Shown: positions 24,926-34,999 of the stretch, one piece after another
How positions within the stretch are numbered: the stretch's first letter is position 1
How the letters are laid out: the number at the start of each line of letters is the position of its first letter
Assembly: GCF_020103695.1 (NCBI RefSeq)
Contig: NZ_JAHXBF010000007.1
Coordinates: 272,440-336,439 of the forward strand
Length of the DNA: 64,000 bases
Origin: Hyalangium versicolor
Lineage (GTDB): Bacteria; Myxococcota; Myxococcia; Myxococcales; Myxococcaceae
Direction: 5' to 3'
Made by a program: the position numbers and the translations under genes
The notes under the pieces: model-generated
The model's database searches: none
Told to the model about the DNA's origin: nothing
What the model saw: only the letters and a program-made list of their open reading frames with translations

Positions 24926-25408
24926 ATGTCTGGCCTCACAACGATCGATCCCCCATCTCAGACGGAACGCAACAAGGTCATCCTGGGCGTCGCCGCCAGC
25001 GACTCCCATGTCGTCGCCAACTACCTCATCGCCCACTACCTTCGAGAGAATGGCTTCGAGGTGATCAACCTCGGCGTGTGCACGCCGGTGTCTGACTTCA
25101 TGCGCGCCTATGACGAGCACCGGGACGCGCTGGCCATTGCCATCGGCAGCATGAACGGGCACGCCCTGGAGGATCTGCGCGAGCTCGAGCTGCTCAAGCA
25201 ACGGCACCAGATCCGCTGCCCGGTCATCCTGGGCGGGAACCTGTCCGTGGGGAGCAAGAAGCGCGACACCCTCGAGGCCGAGTTCAGGGAGATTGGCGTA
25301 TCGATGATCCTGGAGTCGCCCGAGCAGCTTCTCCAGGAGCTGGAGACCTTGCGCAGCCAACGCATGAGCACCTCCCTCACGCGCACCGTCACCGGGGTGC
25401 ACCGATGA
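24926..25408 (+). CDS. Glutamate mutase sigma (B12-binding) subunit-like protein
   Basis: 160 aa with the Rossmann-like cobalamin-binding fold of glutamate (methylaspartate) mutase S subunits: ILGVAASDSHVVAN (about 19-32), a central AIAIGSMNGHA loop and VILGGNLSVG. The base-off/His-on motif DxHxxG is present as Asp26-Ser-His28-Val-Val-Ala31, so His28, the lower cobalt ligand, is kept while the terminal Gly is Ala. With the E subunit at 27591 it should catalyse the adenosylcobalamin radical rearrangement of L-glutamate to (2S,3S)-3-methylaspartate. Its stop overlaps the next gene's start (ATGA). The two subunits are separated by two genes of aspartate metabolism, which suggests that 3-methylaspartate feeds those enzymes. 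Confidence 0.85.
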   Translation: MSGLTTIDPPSQTERNKVILGVAASDSHVVANYLIAHYLRENGFEVINLGVCTPVSDFMRAYDEHRDALAIAIGSMNGHALEDLRELELLKQRHQIRCPVILGGNLSVGSKKRDTLEAEFREIGVSMILESPEQLLQELETLRSQRMSTSLTRTVTGVHR

Positions 25409-26436
25409 GCTGGGCGGACCTGAACGTCGCCATCGTCGGAGCGACCGGGGCGGTCGGAGAGACGCTGCTGAGCCTTATCGAAGAGCGGAACCTCCAGATG
25501 AGGCGCCTGGACCTGATCGCCTCGGAGCGCTCGGCGGGGCGTACGCGCTCGTTCCGTGGCCAGCAGTACCGGGTGCATGACCTCGCGCACTTCGACTTCT
25601 CGGATGTGGACATCGCCTTCTTCTCGGCGGGCACGTCCATCAGCCAGCAGTGGGCTCGAAAGGCGGCACAGCAGGGGGCGCTCGTCATCGACAACACGAA
25701 CGCCTTCCGCATGGACGCAGACTCTCCGCTGGCGGTCCCCCAGGTGAACGGGGATCTGCTGGGGACCCGGCCCCGCAGCGGCATCATCGCCAACCCCAAC
25801 TGCTCCACCATCCCCATCGTGCGCCTGATCGCGCCGCTGGACCGCCACTTCCACGTGCGCAAGCTCATCGTCAGCACCTACCAGGCGGCCTCTGGCGCCG
25901 GGCTGACGGGCATGGAGGATCTGCGGATCGACGCGCGTCAGACGCTCTCGGGTGCCCAGGAAGCGCCTCACGCTGGGCGCTTCAAGGTCCCCCTCGCCTT
26001 CAACGTCATCCCCAGCATCGATAGCATGCTCGACACCGGCTTCACGCTGGAGGAGCAGAAGGTCGTCCAGGAGTCGCGGAAGATCCTCCGCCGCCCGGAC
26101 CTGCAGGTCAGTGCCACGGCGGTGCGTGTCCCTGTGCTCAACTGCCACTCGGCGGCGGTGTACTTCGAGTGCGAGGCGCCCCTGGATCGCCAGCGCATGC
26201 TCGCGCTGCTGCGCGATGCCCCGGAGGTCACCGTCTACGACGGCCAGGGAAACACGCCGTTCCCCACGCCCCGGTTCATGGGGAACGCCAACCACGTCCA
26301 CGTCGGGAGGATCCGCACCGTGCCGGACATGCCGGAATCCGGTTGGTTCTGGGTCGTCTCGGACAACCTCCGCATCGGCGCCGCGCTCAATGCCATGCAG
26401 GTCGCCGAGCAGGTAGTCGCCAAGGGAGTCTGCTGA
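25405..26436 (+). CDS. asd: Aspartate-semialdehyde dehydrogenase
   Basis: 343 aa. N-terminal NADP-binding IVGATGAVGE motif (about 11-20). The active-site Cys lies in NPNCSTIP near residue 133, and the C-terminal AxHVHVGR region supplies the conserved His. Reduces (aspartyl/3-methylaspartyl) 4-phosphate to the 4-semialdehyde. It overlaps the glutamate mutase S gene by 4 nt and is followed after 3 nt by aspartate kinase, giving a kinase/dehydrogenase pair. A copy placed between the two glutamate mutase subunits is likely dedicated to the pathway, with 3-methylaspartate as inferred substrate. Length and motifs are normal for the family. Confidence 0.92.
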   Translation: MSWADLNVAIVGATGAVGETLLSLIEERNLQMRRLDLIASERSAGRTRSFRGQQYRVHDLAHFDFSDVDIAFFSAGTSISQQWARKAAQQGALVIDNTNAFRMDADSPLAVPQVNGDLLGTRPRSGIIANPNCSTIPIVRLIAPLDRHFHVRKLIVSTYQAASGAGLTGMEDLRIDARQTLSGAQEAPHAGRFKVPLAFNVIPSIDSMLDTGFTLEEQKVVQESRKILRRPDLQVSATAVRVPVLNCHSAAVYFECEAPLDRQRMLALLRDAPEVTVYDGQGNTPFPTPRFMGNANHVHVGRIRTVPDMPESGWFWVVSDNLRIGAALNAMQVAEQVVAKGVC

Positions 26437-26439
26437 ATC

Positions 26440-27594
26440 ATGCGTATCCGAGTCCTGAAGTTTGGGGGTTCCTCCTTCCTGGAGATGGAGGACTACCGGC
26501 GCATCGCTGTCCATCTCAAGGAGCGGCTGGCCCGGGATGCGGAGAAGATCGTCATCGTCGCCAGTGCGATGGCGGGGCTCACGGAACGACTCCGGGGCCT
26601 GGCGCAGACACTGACGCCGACGCCCTCTCCCGAGGCTTCGGACGCGCTCCTGCCTCTGGCGGACACTTTGGGCGCCGGGTTGCTGCGCGTCGCCGCGGAG
26701 GCGGCGGGCCTGCGGGCCTCATCCCTCAATGGCTTCCAGCTCGGGGTGCGCACGGACGACAACTTCACGCGCGCCCGCATTCAGCAGGTGGATGCGCTGC
26801 CCCTGCGCCGAGCCCTGGAGCAGGCGGATGTCGTCGTGGTCCCCGGAGGCCAGGCCGTGGATGGCCAGGGCCGTCCCACCATGCTCGGCAAGAACAGCTC
26901 GGATCTGACGGCGGTCGTCGTGGCCGCCGCCCTGGGGCTGCGAGAGTGCGAGATCTACTCGGACGTGTGTGGCGTCTACACTGCGGACCCCAACCTCATT
27001 CGAGGCACGCGCCTCATCGAGCGCATCTCCTATGACGGCCTGATCGAGCTGTCTCGGAGCGGCGCCAAGGTCATGCACTACGGCGCGGTGGCCGAGGGAA
27101 AGCGGCACGGCGTCCTCATCGTCTGCCGTCTCAACCGTGAGGACTACCGGGTGGGGACGGTGATCGGCGATGGAGCGGAGCCGAGGGCCGTCGTGGTGGA
27201 TGCCCGAAGCATCGTGCTCGAGCTGACGACGCCCACGGAGCGAGTGCGCGCGGATGCGCTGCTGCGCGCCGCCGAGGTCCCCCTGGTCCGGCTGGATGGC
27301 GAGTTCTCGCGCCGGCTCGTCGTCACCTGCGGCTTCTTCGACCCGGTGCACTTCCTCTCCCGGCACGGCATCGCGGCCGTGGCACAGGAGCAGCACCTCG
27401 TGAGCAGCTTCGAGCCGGGACAGCCGCCCCAGCGTGACATCGTAGGGAAGGCCAGCGCCACGCTGCTGGGCCAGTCCCTGCACGACCGGATGTTCCCGCA
27501 TCCCGCGGAGCAGCCCCACATCCCGGCGCAGCCACCCAGCGCTTCGGGCCTGCCAGAGCGCCTGCTCCCGCTCGCCCCCGGAGGCCGTTCGTGA
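26440..27594 (+). CDS. Aspartate kinase
   Basis: 384 aa. Starts with the amino-acid-kinase KFGGSSF motif (8-14) and has the VVVPGGQAVD and KNSSDLTAVVVAAAL ATP/substrate segments. The tail beyond about 250 is shorter and less regular than the paired ACT domains of housekeeping aspartokinases, which would fit reduced feedback inhibition. The product, aspartyl- or 3-methylaspartyl-4-phosphate, is the substrate of the dehydrogenase encoded just upstream. It overlaps the downstream glutamate mutase E gene by 4 nt (GTGA). Ectoine and other diaminobutyrate clusters also carry a private aspartokinase. Confidence 0.88.
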   Translation: MRIRVLKFGGSSFLEMEDYRRIAVHLKERLARDAEKIVIVASAMAGLTERLRGLAQTLTPTPSPEASDALLPLADTLGAGLLRVAAEAAGLRASSLNGFQLGVRTDDNFTRARIQQVDALPLRRALEQADVVVVPGGQAVDGQGRPTMLGKNSSDLTAVVVAAALGLRECEIYSDVCGVYTADPNLIRGTRLIERISYDGLIELSRSGAKVMHYGAVAEGKRHGVLIVCRLNREDYRVGTVIGDGAEPRAVVVDARSIVLELTTPTERVRADALLRAAEVPLVRLDGEFSRRLVVTCGFFDPVHFLSRHGIAAVAQEQHLVSSFEPGQPPQRDIVGKASATLLGQSLHDRMFPHPAEQPHIPAQPPSASGLPERLLPLAPGGRS

Positions 27595-28988
27595 GCTCGC
27601 GCGAGCCTCCTCCCCAGGAGGTGCTCCCCACCGATCTTCCTGGCACCCAGGAGATCGTCCACTACGTCCGCGCGCTGGGAAAGCCGACCGTCAGGGACGT
27701 GCTGCGAAGCGCGGACGCAAACCAGCAGCTCCTCGTCCAACCGCGCTGTGGCGTGGGCGCGCACGAGGCCATGAAGCGGCTGCTCCTGCAATTGGAGGAG
27801 CGGGCGCAGCCGGAAATCCTCACCCTGACGATCGACTCCTACACGCGGCTGCGTCGCTTCGACATGGCCCGTCACCTGATCGAAGCGGGCCCGAGCCAGC
27901 TCAACGGCTACCCACTGGTGGGGCACGGCTGGCGGCGAGGCCGAGAGCTCAACGAAGCAGTGAAGGCCCCGCTCCAGGTCCGTCATGGCTCGCCGGATCC
28001 ACGAGATCTCTTCCAGGTGGCGATCTCCTCGGGCATCACCGCCTTCGAGGGAGGAGGCATCTGCTACAACCTCCCATACTGCAAGGACGTCCCGCTAGAG
28101 CACTCCCTGCGCTGCTGGCAGGAGGTGGAGCAAGCCTGCGGAGACCTGGCCAGGGCAGGCCTCTTCGTGGACCGGGAACTGTTCGGAACGCTCACGGCCG
28201 TGCTCATTCCACCCTCCATCGGCCTCTCCATGACGCTGCTGGAGGCAATCATCGCGGCGCGTGCGGGCGTGCGCTGCATCTCCATTGCCTGCTGCCAGGG
28301 TGGAAACCTCATCCAGGACGTCGCGGCGCTGCGCACCATCCGGCGCATGGCTGCGCGGTACCTGCCGCCGAACGTCGAGGTCTACCCCGTCTTCCACGAG
28401 TGGATGGGCCCGTTCTCTCCGAGCCGGCGCACCGCGGACGCGACCATCTTCTACGGCGCGCTCACTGCTTGGAAAGGCAGGGCCACCAAGCTGATCAACA
28501 AGACCTACGAGGAGGCGCTGGGCATCCCCACCGTGGAGGCCAACGCCACCGGCATCTGGACGGCGCGCTCCGCCACCTCGAACATCTTCGACTTCATCCA
28601 CCTGCCGGAGCACGAGGTGGAGGAAGAGATGGAGGCCATCCTCACCGAGGTGGACGAGATCGTCGCGCCCGTGCTGGACGCCGCGGATCCCATCCCGGCG
28701 ATCGCTCGAGCCTTCGCGGAAGGGCTGCTCGACATTCCCTTCAGCGCCAGCCGCCATGCCCGCTCCGAGGTCCTCCCCATGCGGGACGCATCCGGCGCCA
28801 TCCGCTTCTACCGGAGCGGCGCCCTGGGCTTCAGTGAGAAGACGAAACGCCGCAACGCGGCCCTCCTCTCCACGGTCACCCGCTCCGAGCAGTTCAACGT
28901 GTTCCACAAGCTCCGCGGCGACATCATGTTGTTCAGCGACAGGGAGAGCCCCACAGCTCCTCCGTCCCCGCTCAGGCTCGTGAGCTGA
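27591..28988 (+). CDS. Glutamate mutase epsilon (catalytic) subunit
   Basis: 465 codons from a GTG overlapping the aspartokinase stop. It matches glutamate mutase E subunits in length and motifs: VQPRCGVGAHE near residue 45 (substrate-binding Arg region), LTIDSYTRLRR, a long TIM-barrel body with FEGGGICYNLPY and NATGIWTARS. It would hold the substrate radical while the S subunit supplies cobalamin. Its presence shows that the B12 protein upstream is a mutase component and not a methyltransferase partner. No separate reactivator (GlmL/MutL) gene is in the window. Confidence 0.9.
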   Translation: MSSREPPPQEVLPTDLPGTQEIVHYVRALGKPTVRDVLRSADANQQLLVQPRCGVGAHEAMKRLLLQLEERAQPEILTLTIDSYTRLRRFDMARHLIEAGPSQLNGYPLVGHGWRRGRELNEAVKAPLQVRHGSPDPRDLFQVAISSGITAFEGGGICYNLPYCKDVPLEHSLRCWQEVEQACGDLARAGLFVDRELFGTLTAVLIPPSIGLSMTLLEAIIAARAGVRCISIACCQGGNLIQDVAALRTIRRMAARYLPPNVEVYPVFHEWMGPFSPSRRTADATIFYGALTAWKGRATKLINKTYEEALGIPTVEANATGIWTARSATSNIFDFIHLPEHEVEEEMEAILTEVDEIVAPVLDAADPIPAIARAFAEGLLDIPFSASRHARSEVLPMRDASGAIRFYRSGALGFSEKTKRRNAALLSTVTRSEQFNVFHKLRGDIMLFSDRESPTAPPSPLRLVS

Positions 28989-29042
28989 TCCCGCCGCGGC
29001 CGGCTCGAGCATTCCCGATCACTCATCGCACCAGGACACCCC

Positions 29043-30390
<1,348 letters not shown>

Positions 30391-30398
<8 letters not shown>

Positions 30399-31815
30399 GC
30401 GGGAACACGCTGAGAGAAGGGAGCCCTCGCTCCAACTGCCCAGGGATGGCCGGCCCGTCCTGCGCACCTCCATCCCTGGCCCGCGCTCCGCCGAGCTGCT
30501 GGAGCGCCAGGCCACCCATGAGTCGAACGCGCGCACCTATCCCCGCAAGATGAAGCTCGCGGCGCGGCGCGGCCAGGGAGCCTACGTCGAGGATCTCGAT
30601 GGCAACCTCTTCATCGATTTCCTGAGCGGAGCGGGAGCACTGGCGCTCGGCCACAACCACCCGGAGCTGGCCGACGCCGTCCGCCAGCAGCTCGAGCAGG
30701 GCACCCACATGCTCGACTTCCCCACGCCCATCAAGGATGCCTTCACCCAGGAGCTCCTGGGGATGCTGCCCAAGCCTCTCCAGGACCGGATGAAGATCCA
30801 GTTCTGCGGTCCCGCGGGGGCGGACGCGGTGGATGCGGCCATCAAGCTGTGCAAGACAGCCACCGGGCGAGGCGACGTCATCAGCTTCCACGGAGGCTTC
30901 CACGGGAGCACCCAGAGCACCCTCGCTCTCACCGGCCTGCGGCCGCCCAAGGAGCACCTGGGCAACATCATGCCCGGCGTCCACTTCTTCCCCTACGCGT
31001 ACTGCTTCCGCTGCCCCATGTCGCTGCGGCCGGAGTCCTGCTCCACCAACTGCGCGCAGTACCTGGAGAAGGTCCTGGATGATGAGAACGGAGGGGTCCG
31101 CACTCCCGCCGCCGTCATCATGGAAGTGCTCCAGGGAGAAGGCGGCGTCATCCCTCCCCACCCGCGCTTCGTCCAGGAGGTCCGGCGCATCACCCGGGAG
31201 CGAGGCATTCCTCTCATCATCGATGAGATCCAGAGTGGCTGCGGCCGTACGGGACGCTGGCTGGCCTTCGAGCACTTCGGCATCGAACCGGACGTCATCG
31301 TCCTGTCCAAGGCCCTGGGCGGATTGGGAATGCCCATCGCCGTCATTCTCTACGATCGCAAGCTGGATGTCTGGAAGCCGGGGGCGCACACAGGCACCTT
31401 CCGCGGCAATCAGCTCGCATTCGCGGCGAGCGTGGCGATGATGAAGATCATCCGGCGCGATGGGATCCTGGAGCACGCCACTCGCGAAGGGCACTACATC
31501 CGGGAACGGTTGGAGCAGGTCCGTGCGCATCTGCCCATCATCGGAGACATCCGCGGGCTCGGCCTGATGCTGGGCGTGGAGCTCATCGATCCCAAGACGG
31601 GGCGAGGAGATCCCATCATGGCAGGCAGGGTGCAGGAGCAGCTCTTGCGGCGGGGCTTGCTGATGGAATTGGGAGGCCGCGAGGATTGTGTGCTGCGGTT
31701 CTTGCCGCCCATCAACGTCGAGCGCATCACCGTGGATGCGGCCTTGGACATCATCATAGATTCACTGCGTGGGTGCGCCGGGAGTCACGCGGCTCCCCGG
31801 GCCTCGGAGGCATAA
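30391..31815 (+). CDS. Diaminobutyrate--2-oxoglutarate-type class III aminotransferase
   Basis: 474 codons. Closest in motif to DABA aminotransferases (EctB, PvdH/RhbA type): IQFCGPAGADAVDAAIKL, FHGGFHGSTQSTLALTG, IIDEIQSGCGRTG and VLSKALGG with Lys307 as the PLP Schiff-base lysine. It aminates aspartate-4-semialdehyde to 2,4-diaminobutyrate. Together with the upstream glutamate mutase the predicted product is 2,4-diamino-3-methylbutanoate. It overlaps the N-monooxygenase gene by 8 nt and shares one base of its TAA stop with the ATG of the exporter gene. Confidence 0.9.
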
Positions 31816-32756
31816 TGTCGAGCAGTCGCTGGTTGGCTTACTTTCAATGCACCCTGGCCATGGCCATGGGAGGGGCCGTGGTCGTGGCGGGGAAGTTCCT
31901 CACGCACGCCTTCCCGGTGTTCCTCGCGGCGGGACTGCGGCTCGCCATGGCGGTTCCCGTCCTCATCGCGCTGGTGCTGCTGCGCGAGGGACGCATGCCC
32001 AAATTGACGAAGAGGGAGGCCCTGGCGCTCTTCGTCTGCGGGTTCGGGGGCATCTTCATGTTCACCGTCTTCCTGCTCTTCGGGCTGCGCTACACGACCG
32101 CCGCCGAGAGCGGGATCATCACCAGCACCGTCCCCATCTTCACCGCGCTCATCTCCGTCCTCTACTTGAAGGAGCGGCTCAACTCGTGGGGAGGTCTGGC
32201 CGTGGTGCTCACCATGGTGGGCATCCTGGCGATCAACCTCTCCGGCGGAGACGCGACGGGCCGCGGCCCCAACCCTCTGCTCGGCAATGCCCTCATCTTC
32301 GGCTGCGTCGTGGGCGAGGCCCTCTTCACCATCTCCGCCAAGATGGTCACGGCCCGGATCAGCCCCCTGGCCACCGCAGCATATGTGAACCTCTTCGCTC
32401 TGGTGACGTTCCTGCCCTTCGCCCTCTACCAGATGGTGAGCTTTGACTTCACCACGCCAGAGTGGCCCAACTGGTCCGCCCTGGTGTTCATGGGATTGGG
32501 CATCTCCGTGCTCCAGTTCATGATCTGGTTCGCGGGCGTCTCGAAGGTGCCCGGCAGCGTGGCCGCGGTGTTCACGGGAGTGATGCCCGTAAGCGCCGTG
32601 CTGCTCTCCTACGCGGTGGGCGGCGAGCACTTCAACTGGTCACACCTGATAGGGATGACATGCGTGGTGGGCTCCATCCTCTGCGTGACCCGGGGAGCCA
32701 CGACCTCCGAGCCTGCATCTCGGCAGGCGCCCGCCGAGAGCCCAGGAGTCTCCTGA
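31815..32756 (+). CDS. EamA/DMT-family exporter
   Basis: 313 aa from the ATG at 31815, which overlaps the aminotransferase stop by one base; an upstream in-frame extension is antisense-like low-complexity and is rejected. About ten membrane helices in two EamA repeats, with the typical second-repeat segments GNALIFGCVVGEALFTIS and PGSVAAVFTGVMPVSAVLLSY. Family members export amino acids, purines and other small polar metabolites. The tight coupling to the aminotransferase suggests it secretes the cluster product or protects the cell from it. Confidence 0.88.
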   Translation: MSSSRWLAYFQCTLAMAMGGAVVVAGKFLTHAFPVFLAAGLRLAMAVPVLIALVLLREGRMPKLTKREALALFVCGFGGIFMFTVFLLFGLRYTTAAESGIITSTVPIFTALISVLYLKERLNSWGGLAVVLTMVGILAINLSGGDATGRGPNPLLGNALIFGCVVGEALFTISAKMVTARISPLATAAYVNLFALVTFLPFALYQMVSFDFTTPEWPNWSALVFMGLGISVLQFMIWFAGVSKVPGSVAAVFTGVMPVSAVLLSYAVGGEHFNWSHLIGMTCVVGSILCVTRGATTSEPASRQAPAESPGVS

Positions 32757-32846
32757 AGCGGCTGTACTCCCTCTTCGACATCGCTAAAGTCGATGCGTTC
32801 CACGGCATCTGGGCTACTGCCCATGCACGAAGAGGGAAGCCATCTC

Positions 32847-33506
32847 ATGAAGCGCTTCATCGAACTGAACCACCCCATCCAGGATGGAATGACCCCCTAC
32901 CCCGGGCTCTCCAGCCCCAAGGTCAAGGCCATCGTCGACCACGCCGCTTCACGCCCCCGATACCAGAACCGATCGGAGTTCTATCTGGGCAGGCTGGAAA
33001 TGGACTGCAACACAGGCACGTACCTGGACAGCCCTTTCCATCGGTATCCAGACACGCAGGATATCGGAAACATTCCGCTGGAGCAGGTCGCGGGGCTGCC
33101 AGGGCATGTGGTGTCCGCGGAGATGAGTGCTTCTCGCTCCGTCAACCCACAGCTCCCCGAGGGGGATCTGCGCGGCCGCGCCATCCTTGTGAAGACCTCC
33201 TGGGATGAGCGGTGGGCCACGGAGCGGTACTACGAGCCAGGTCCTTTCCTGGCCCCTGAGTTCGTGGACCGCATCCTGCAGGCGCGCCCGGCCCTGGTGG
33301 GCGTGGACTGCTGGAACGTGGACGACACCCAGGATCCCGCCAGGCCTGTTCACACCCGGCTGCTCGCCGCGGGCATTCTCATCGTCGAGCACCTCTGCAA
33401 TCTCCAATCCCTGCCACCGGATGGGTTCCGCTTCTACGCTGTTCCCTTACGTGTCGTGGGAGCTGCCACCATGCCGGTTCGAGCCTTCGCCGAACACGAC
33501 GTATGA
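32847..33506 (+). CDS. Cyclase-family (KynB/arylformamidase-like) protein with altered metal motif
   Basis: 219 aa from the ATG at 32847, with AGAGGGAAG about 9 nt upstream; an in-frame ATG at 32823 is possible. It has the cyclase-family fold signature (IQDGMTPYPG near the N-terminus, ILVKTSWDERW, VGVDCWNVDD). The canonical HxGTHxDxPxH metal motif reads NTGTYLDSPFH: the first two histidines are Asn and Tyr while Asp, Pro and the last His remain. The family includes metal-dependent hydrolases and ring-forming enzymes. In this cluster it may cyclise or hydrolyse the N-modified intermediate; this is inference. Confidence 0.75.
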   Translation: MKRFIELNHPIQDGMTPYPGLSSPKVKAIVDHAASRPRYQNRSEFYLGRLEMDCNTGTYLDSPFHRYPDTQDIGNIPLEQVAGLPGHVVSAEMSASRSVNPQLPEGDLRGRAILVKTSWDERWATERYYEPGPFLAPEFVDRILQARPALVGVDCWNVDDTQDPARPVHTRLLAAGILIVEHLCNLQSLPPDGFRFYAVPLRVVGAATMPVRAFAEHDV

Positions 33507-33536
33507 AGTCCCGTGCCCTCGACCCAAAAGCACTAC

Positions 33537-33565
33537 TTGTTCTGGGATTTATAGCAAAGCAGAAT
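33537..33565 (+). promoter_or_regulatory. Candidate sigma-70-type promoter inside the biosynthetic run
   Basis: In the only AT-richer gap of the cluster (123 bp), TTGTTC (33537-33542) and CAGAAT (33560-33565) are separated by 17 nt. This would allow separate expression of the diiron oxidase, GNAT and PLP-enzyme genes. The -10 box is only a 4/6 match. Confidence 0.35.
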
Positions 33566-33629
33566 AACCGCGCTCTTCATATCTTGAGAAGGATAGTGCC
33601 ATCCGTCACCTGATCCTGAAGGAGTGTGC

Positions 33630-34376
33630 ATGCTCAGCGAGGCGCAGTTCCGGAGAGAGCTTGGCAAGGCATTGAAATCGAAGTCCACCCTGGCCCACCC
33701 CATCCTGATGGAGCTGTTTCAACCGAAGAAGAACCCACAACTGCTGCGCCTCTTCGGGATGAACACATACCCGCTCACCCGAATGTTCGAGCGGTACGTC
33801 GCGGCCCTCTTCTACAACTGCCCCGCGCCTTCGTTCCGCCGCAACCTGGCCTCCAACCTCTACGAAGAGGTGACGGGCGCCCTCTCCCAGACGGATGGGC
33901 ACCTGGAGCTGATGCAGAAATTCCTGCGTGCCCTTGGCATCTCCAACGAGGAGATGGAGCGAGCCGAGCCGCTCCCGGAGACGCGGGAGCTCCTCGAGTT
34001 CCGCCGCAAGCTGTGTGAGGACCCCGCTCGCTATCACATGGGAGCCGCCGCGGTGATGATTGCCAGCGAAGGGCAGACCATCCAGAAGGAGTCTGGGGTT
34101 GCTCCTCACAAGGCCATCGCGGCGCTCTACGGCCTCTCGGAAGACGACATCCAGTTCTTCTCCGTTCACGCGGAGGAGGACGTGGATCACGTGCGCGAAG
34201 GCTTCGACATCGTGTGCGCCGTCTGCACCACGGAGAAGATGCAGCAGGAGGCGATCGCCACGGTGCGCGACACCGTCGAGCTGTTCTGGCGGCACTACGA
34301 CGGCATCCAGCGCGAGTACCAGCGGCTGGGCGGCGTACTGACGACTCCCCCTCCCGGGCTCACCGCGTCCGCGTGA
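33630..34376 (+). CDS. Haem-oxygenase-like diiron oxidase/oxygenase (HDO family)
   Basis: 248 aa from the ATG at 33630, 5 nt after AAGGAG; a GTG at 33624 overlaps that ribosome-binding site and is less likely. All-helical, TenA/PqqC-like fold. The full set of candidate diiron ligands is in place: Glu79/80 (LYEE), His91, Glu147, then His180-x3-Asp184-x2-His187. HDO enzymes catalyse N-oxygenation (amine to nitro or nitroso), N-N bond formation and oxidative C-C cleavage. Paired with an N-hydroxylase in the same run, it is most simply an amine N-oxygenase acting after or beside that enzyme. The substrate is not determinable from sequence. Confidence 0.82.
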   Translation: MLSEAQFRRELGKALKSKSTLAHPILMELFQPKKNPQLLRLFGMNTYPLTRMFERYVAALFYNCPAPSFRRNLASNLYEEVTGALSQTDGHLELMQKFLRALGISNEEMERAEPLPETRELLEFRRKLCEDPARYHMGAAAVMIASEGQTIQKESGVAPHKAIAALYGLSEDDIQFFSVHAEEDVDHVREGFDIVCAVCTTEKMQQEAIATVRDTVELFWRHYDGIQREYQRLGGVLTTPPPGLTASA

Positions 34377-34404
34377 GCCAAGGCTCACAGGAAAGGGAGC
34401 GAGT

Positions 34405-34968
34405 ATGAGCACCGAAGCGCCTTACCAGTTCCGCTGGCTGGATCGGCTCGTTCCGGAGCACGCGGAGCGCTACCTGGGGCTGTATCTGCGCGTTCTGGAG
34501 CGCGACAGCACCGTGGGCTTCCCTGGCCCGTTCGAGCCCGCTGTGGGCCAGAAGATCGTGGCGGACCTGAATCGTGACCTGAGCGAGAAGCGCTGCCACC
34601 TGCTGGTGGCGGACACCGGCAGCAGCTTTCTCTTTCAGGGCACGCTGATCCAGAGCGGCTCCCCGAACAACCGGCACATGGCTGGAGTCTTCCGGGCGAT
34701 GGTGGATCCCGAGGTGCGAGGGCACGGCGTGATGTGGCGCACGCTTCCGGCCTTCATCTCCAAGTGCAGGGAATTGGGCGTGGAGCTGGTCTATCTCGAC
34801 GTGCGCGCGGGCAGCCCCGCCGAGCAGATCTGGAAGCACATGGGCTTCAAGGTCTTCGGCGTCCTGCCTGGCTACTCGCGGGTGGATGGGCAGCTCTTCG
34901 ATGGCATCTACATGTACCTGAGCGTTGCGGAGGCGTTCGAGATCGCGCGCAAGCGGAACCTGCTGTAG
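34405..34968 (+). CDS. GNAT-family N- or O-acyltransferase
   Basis: 187 aa. Acetyl-CoA-binding motif A is seen as VDPEVRGHGVMWRTL (about 100-114), followed by YLDVRAGSPAEQIWKHMGFKVFG, the usual end of the GNAT fold. It lies 28 bp after the diiron oxidase gene with a ribosome-binding GGAAAGGGAG. In diaminobutyrate pathways a GNAT acetylates the amine (EctA); after N-hydroxylases, GNATs acylate hydroxylamines. Here it could make a hydroxamate or activate the N-OH as a leaving group. Confidence 0.85.
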   Translation: MSTEAPYQFRWLDRLVPEHAERYLGLYLRVLERDSTVGFPGPFEPAVGQKIVADLNRDLSEKRCHLLVADTGSSFLFQGTLIQSGSPNNRHMAGVFRAMVDPEVRGHGVMWRTLPAFISKCRELGVELVYLDVRAGSPAEQIWKHMGFKVFGVLPGYSRVDGQLFDGIYMYLSVAEAFEIARKRNLL

Positions 34969-34999
34969 CTCCGCGAGTGCGCATCGAGAACGGTGAGTC

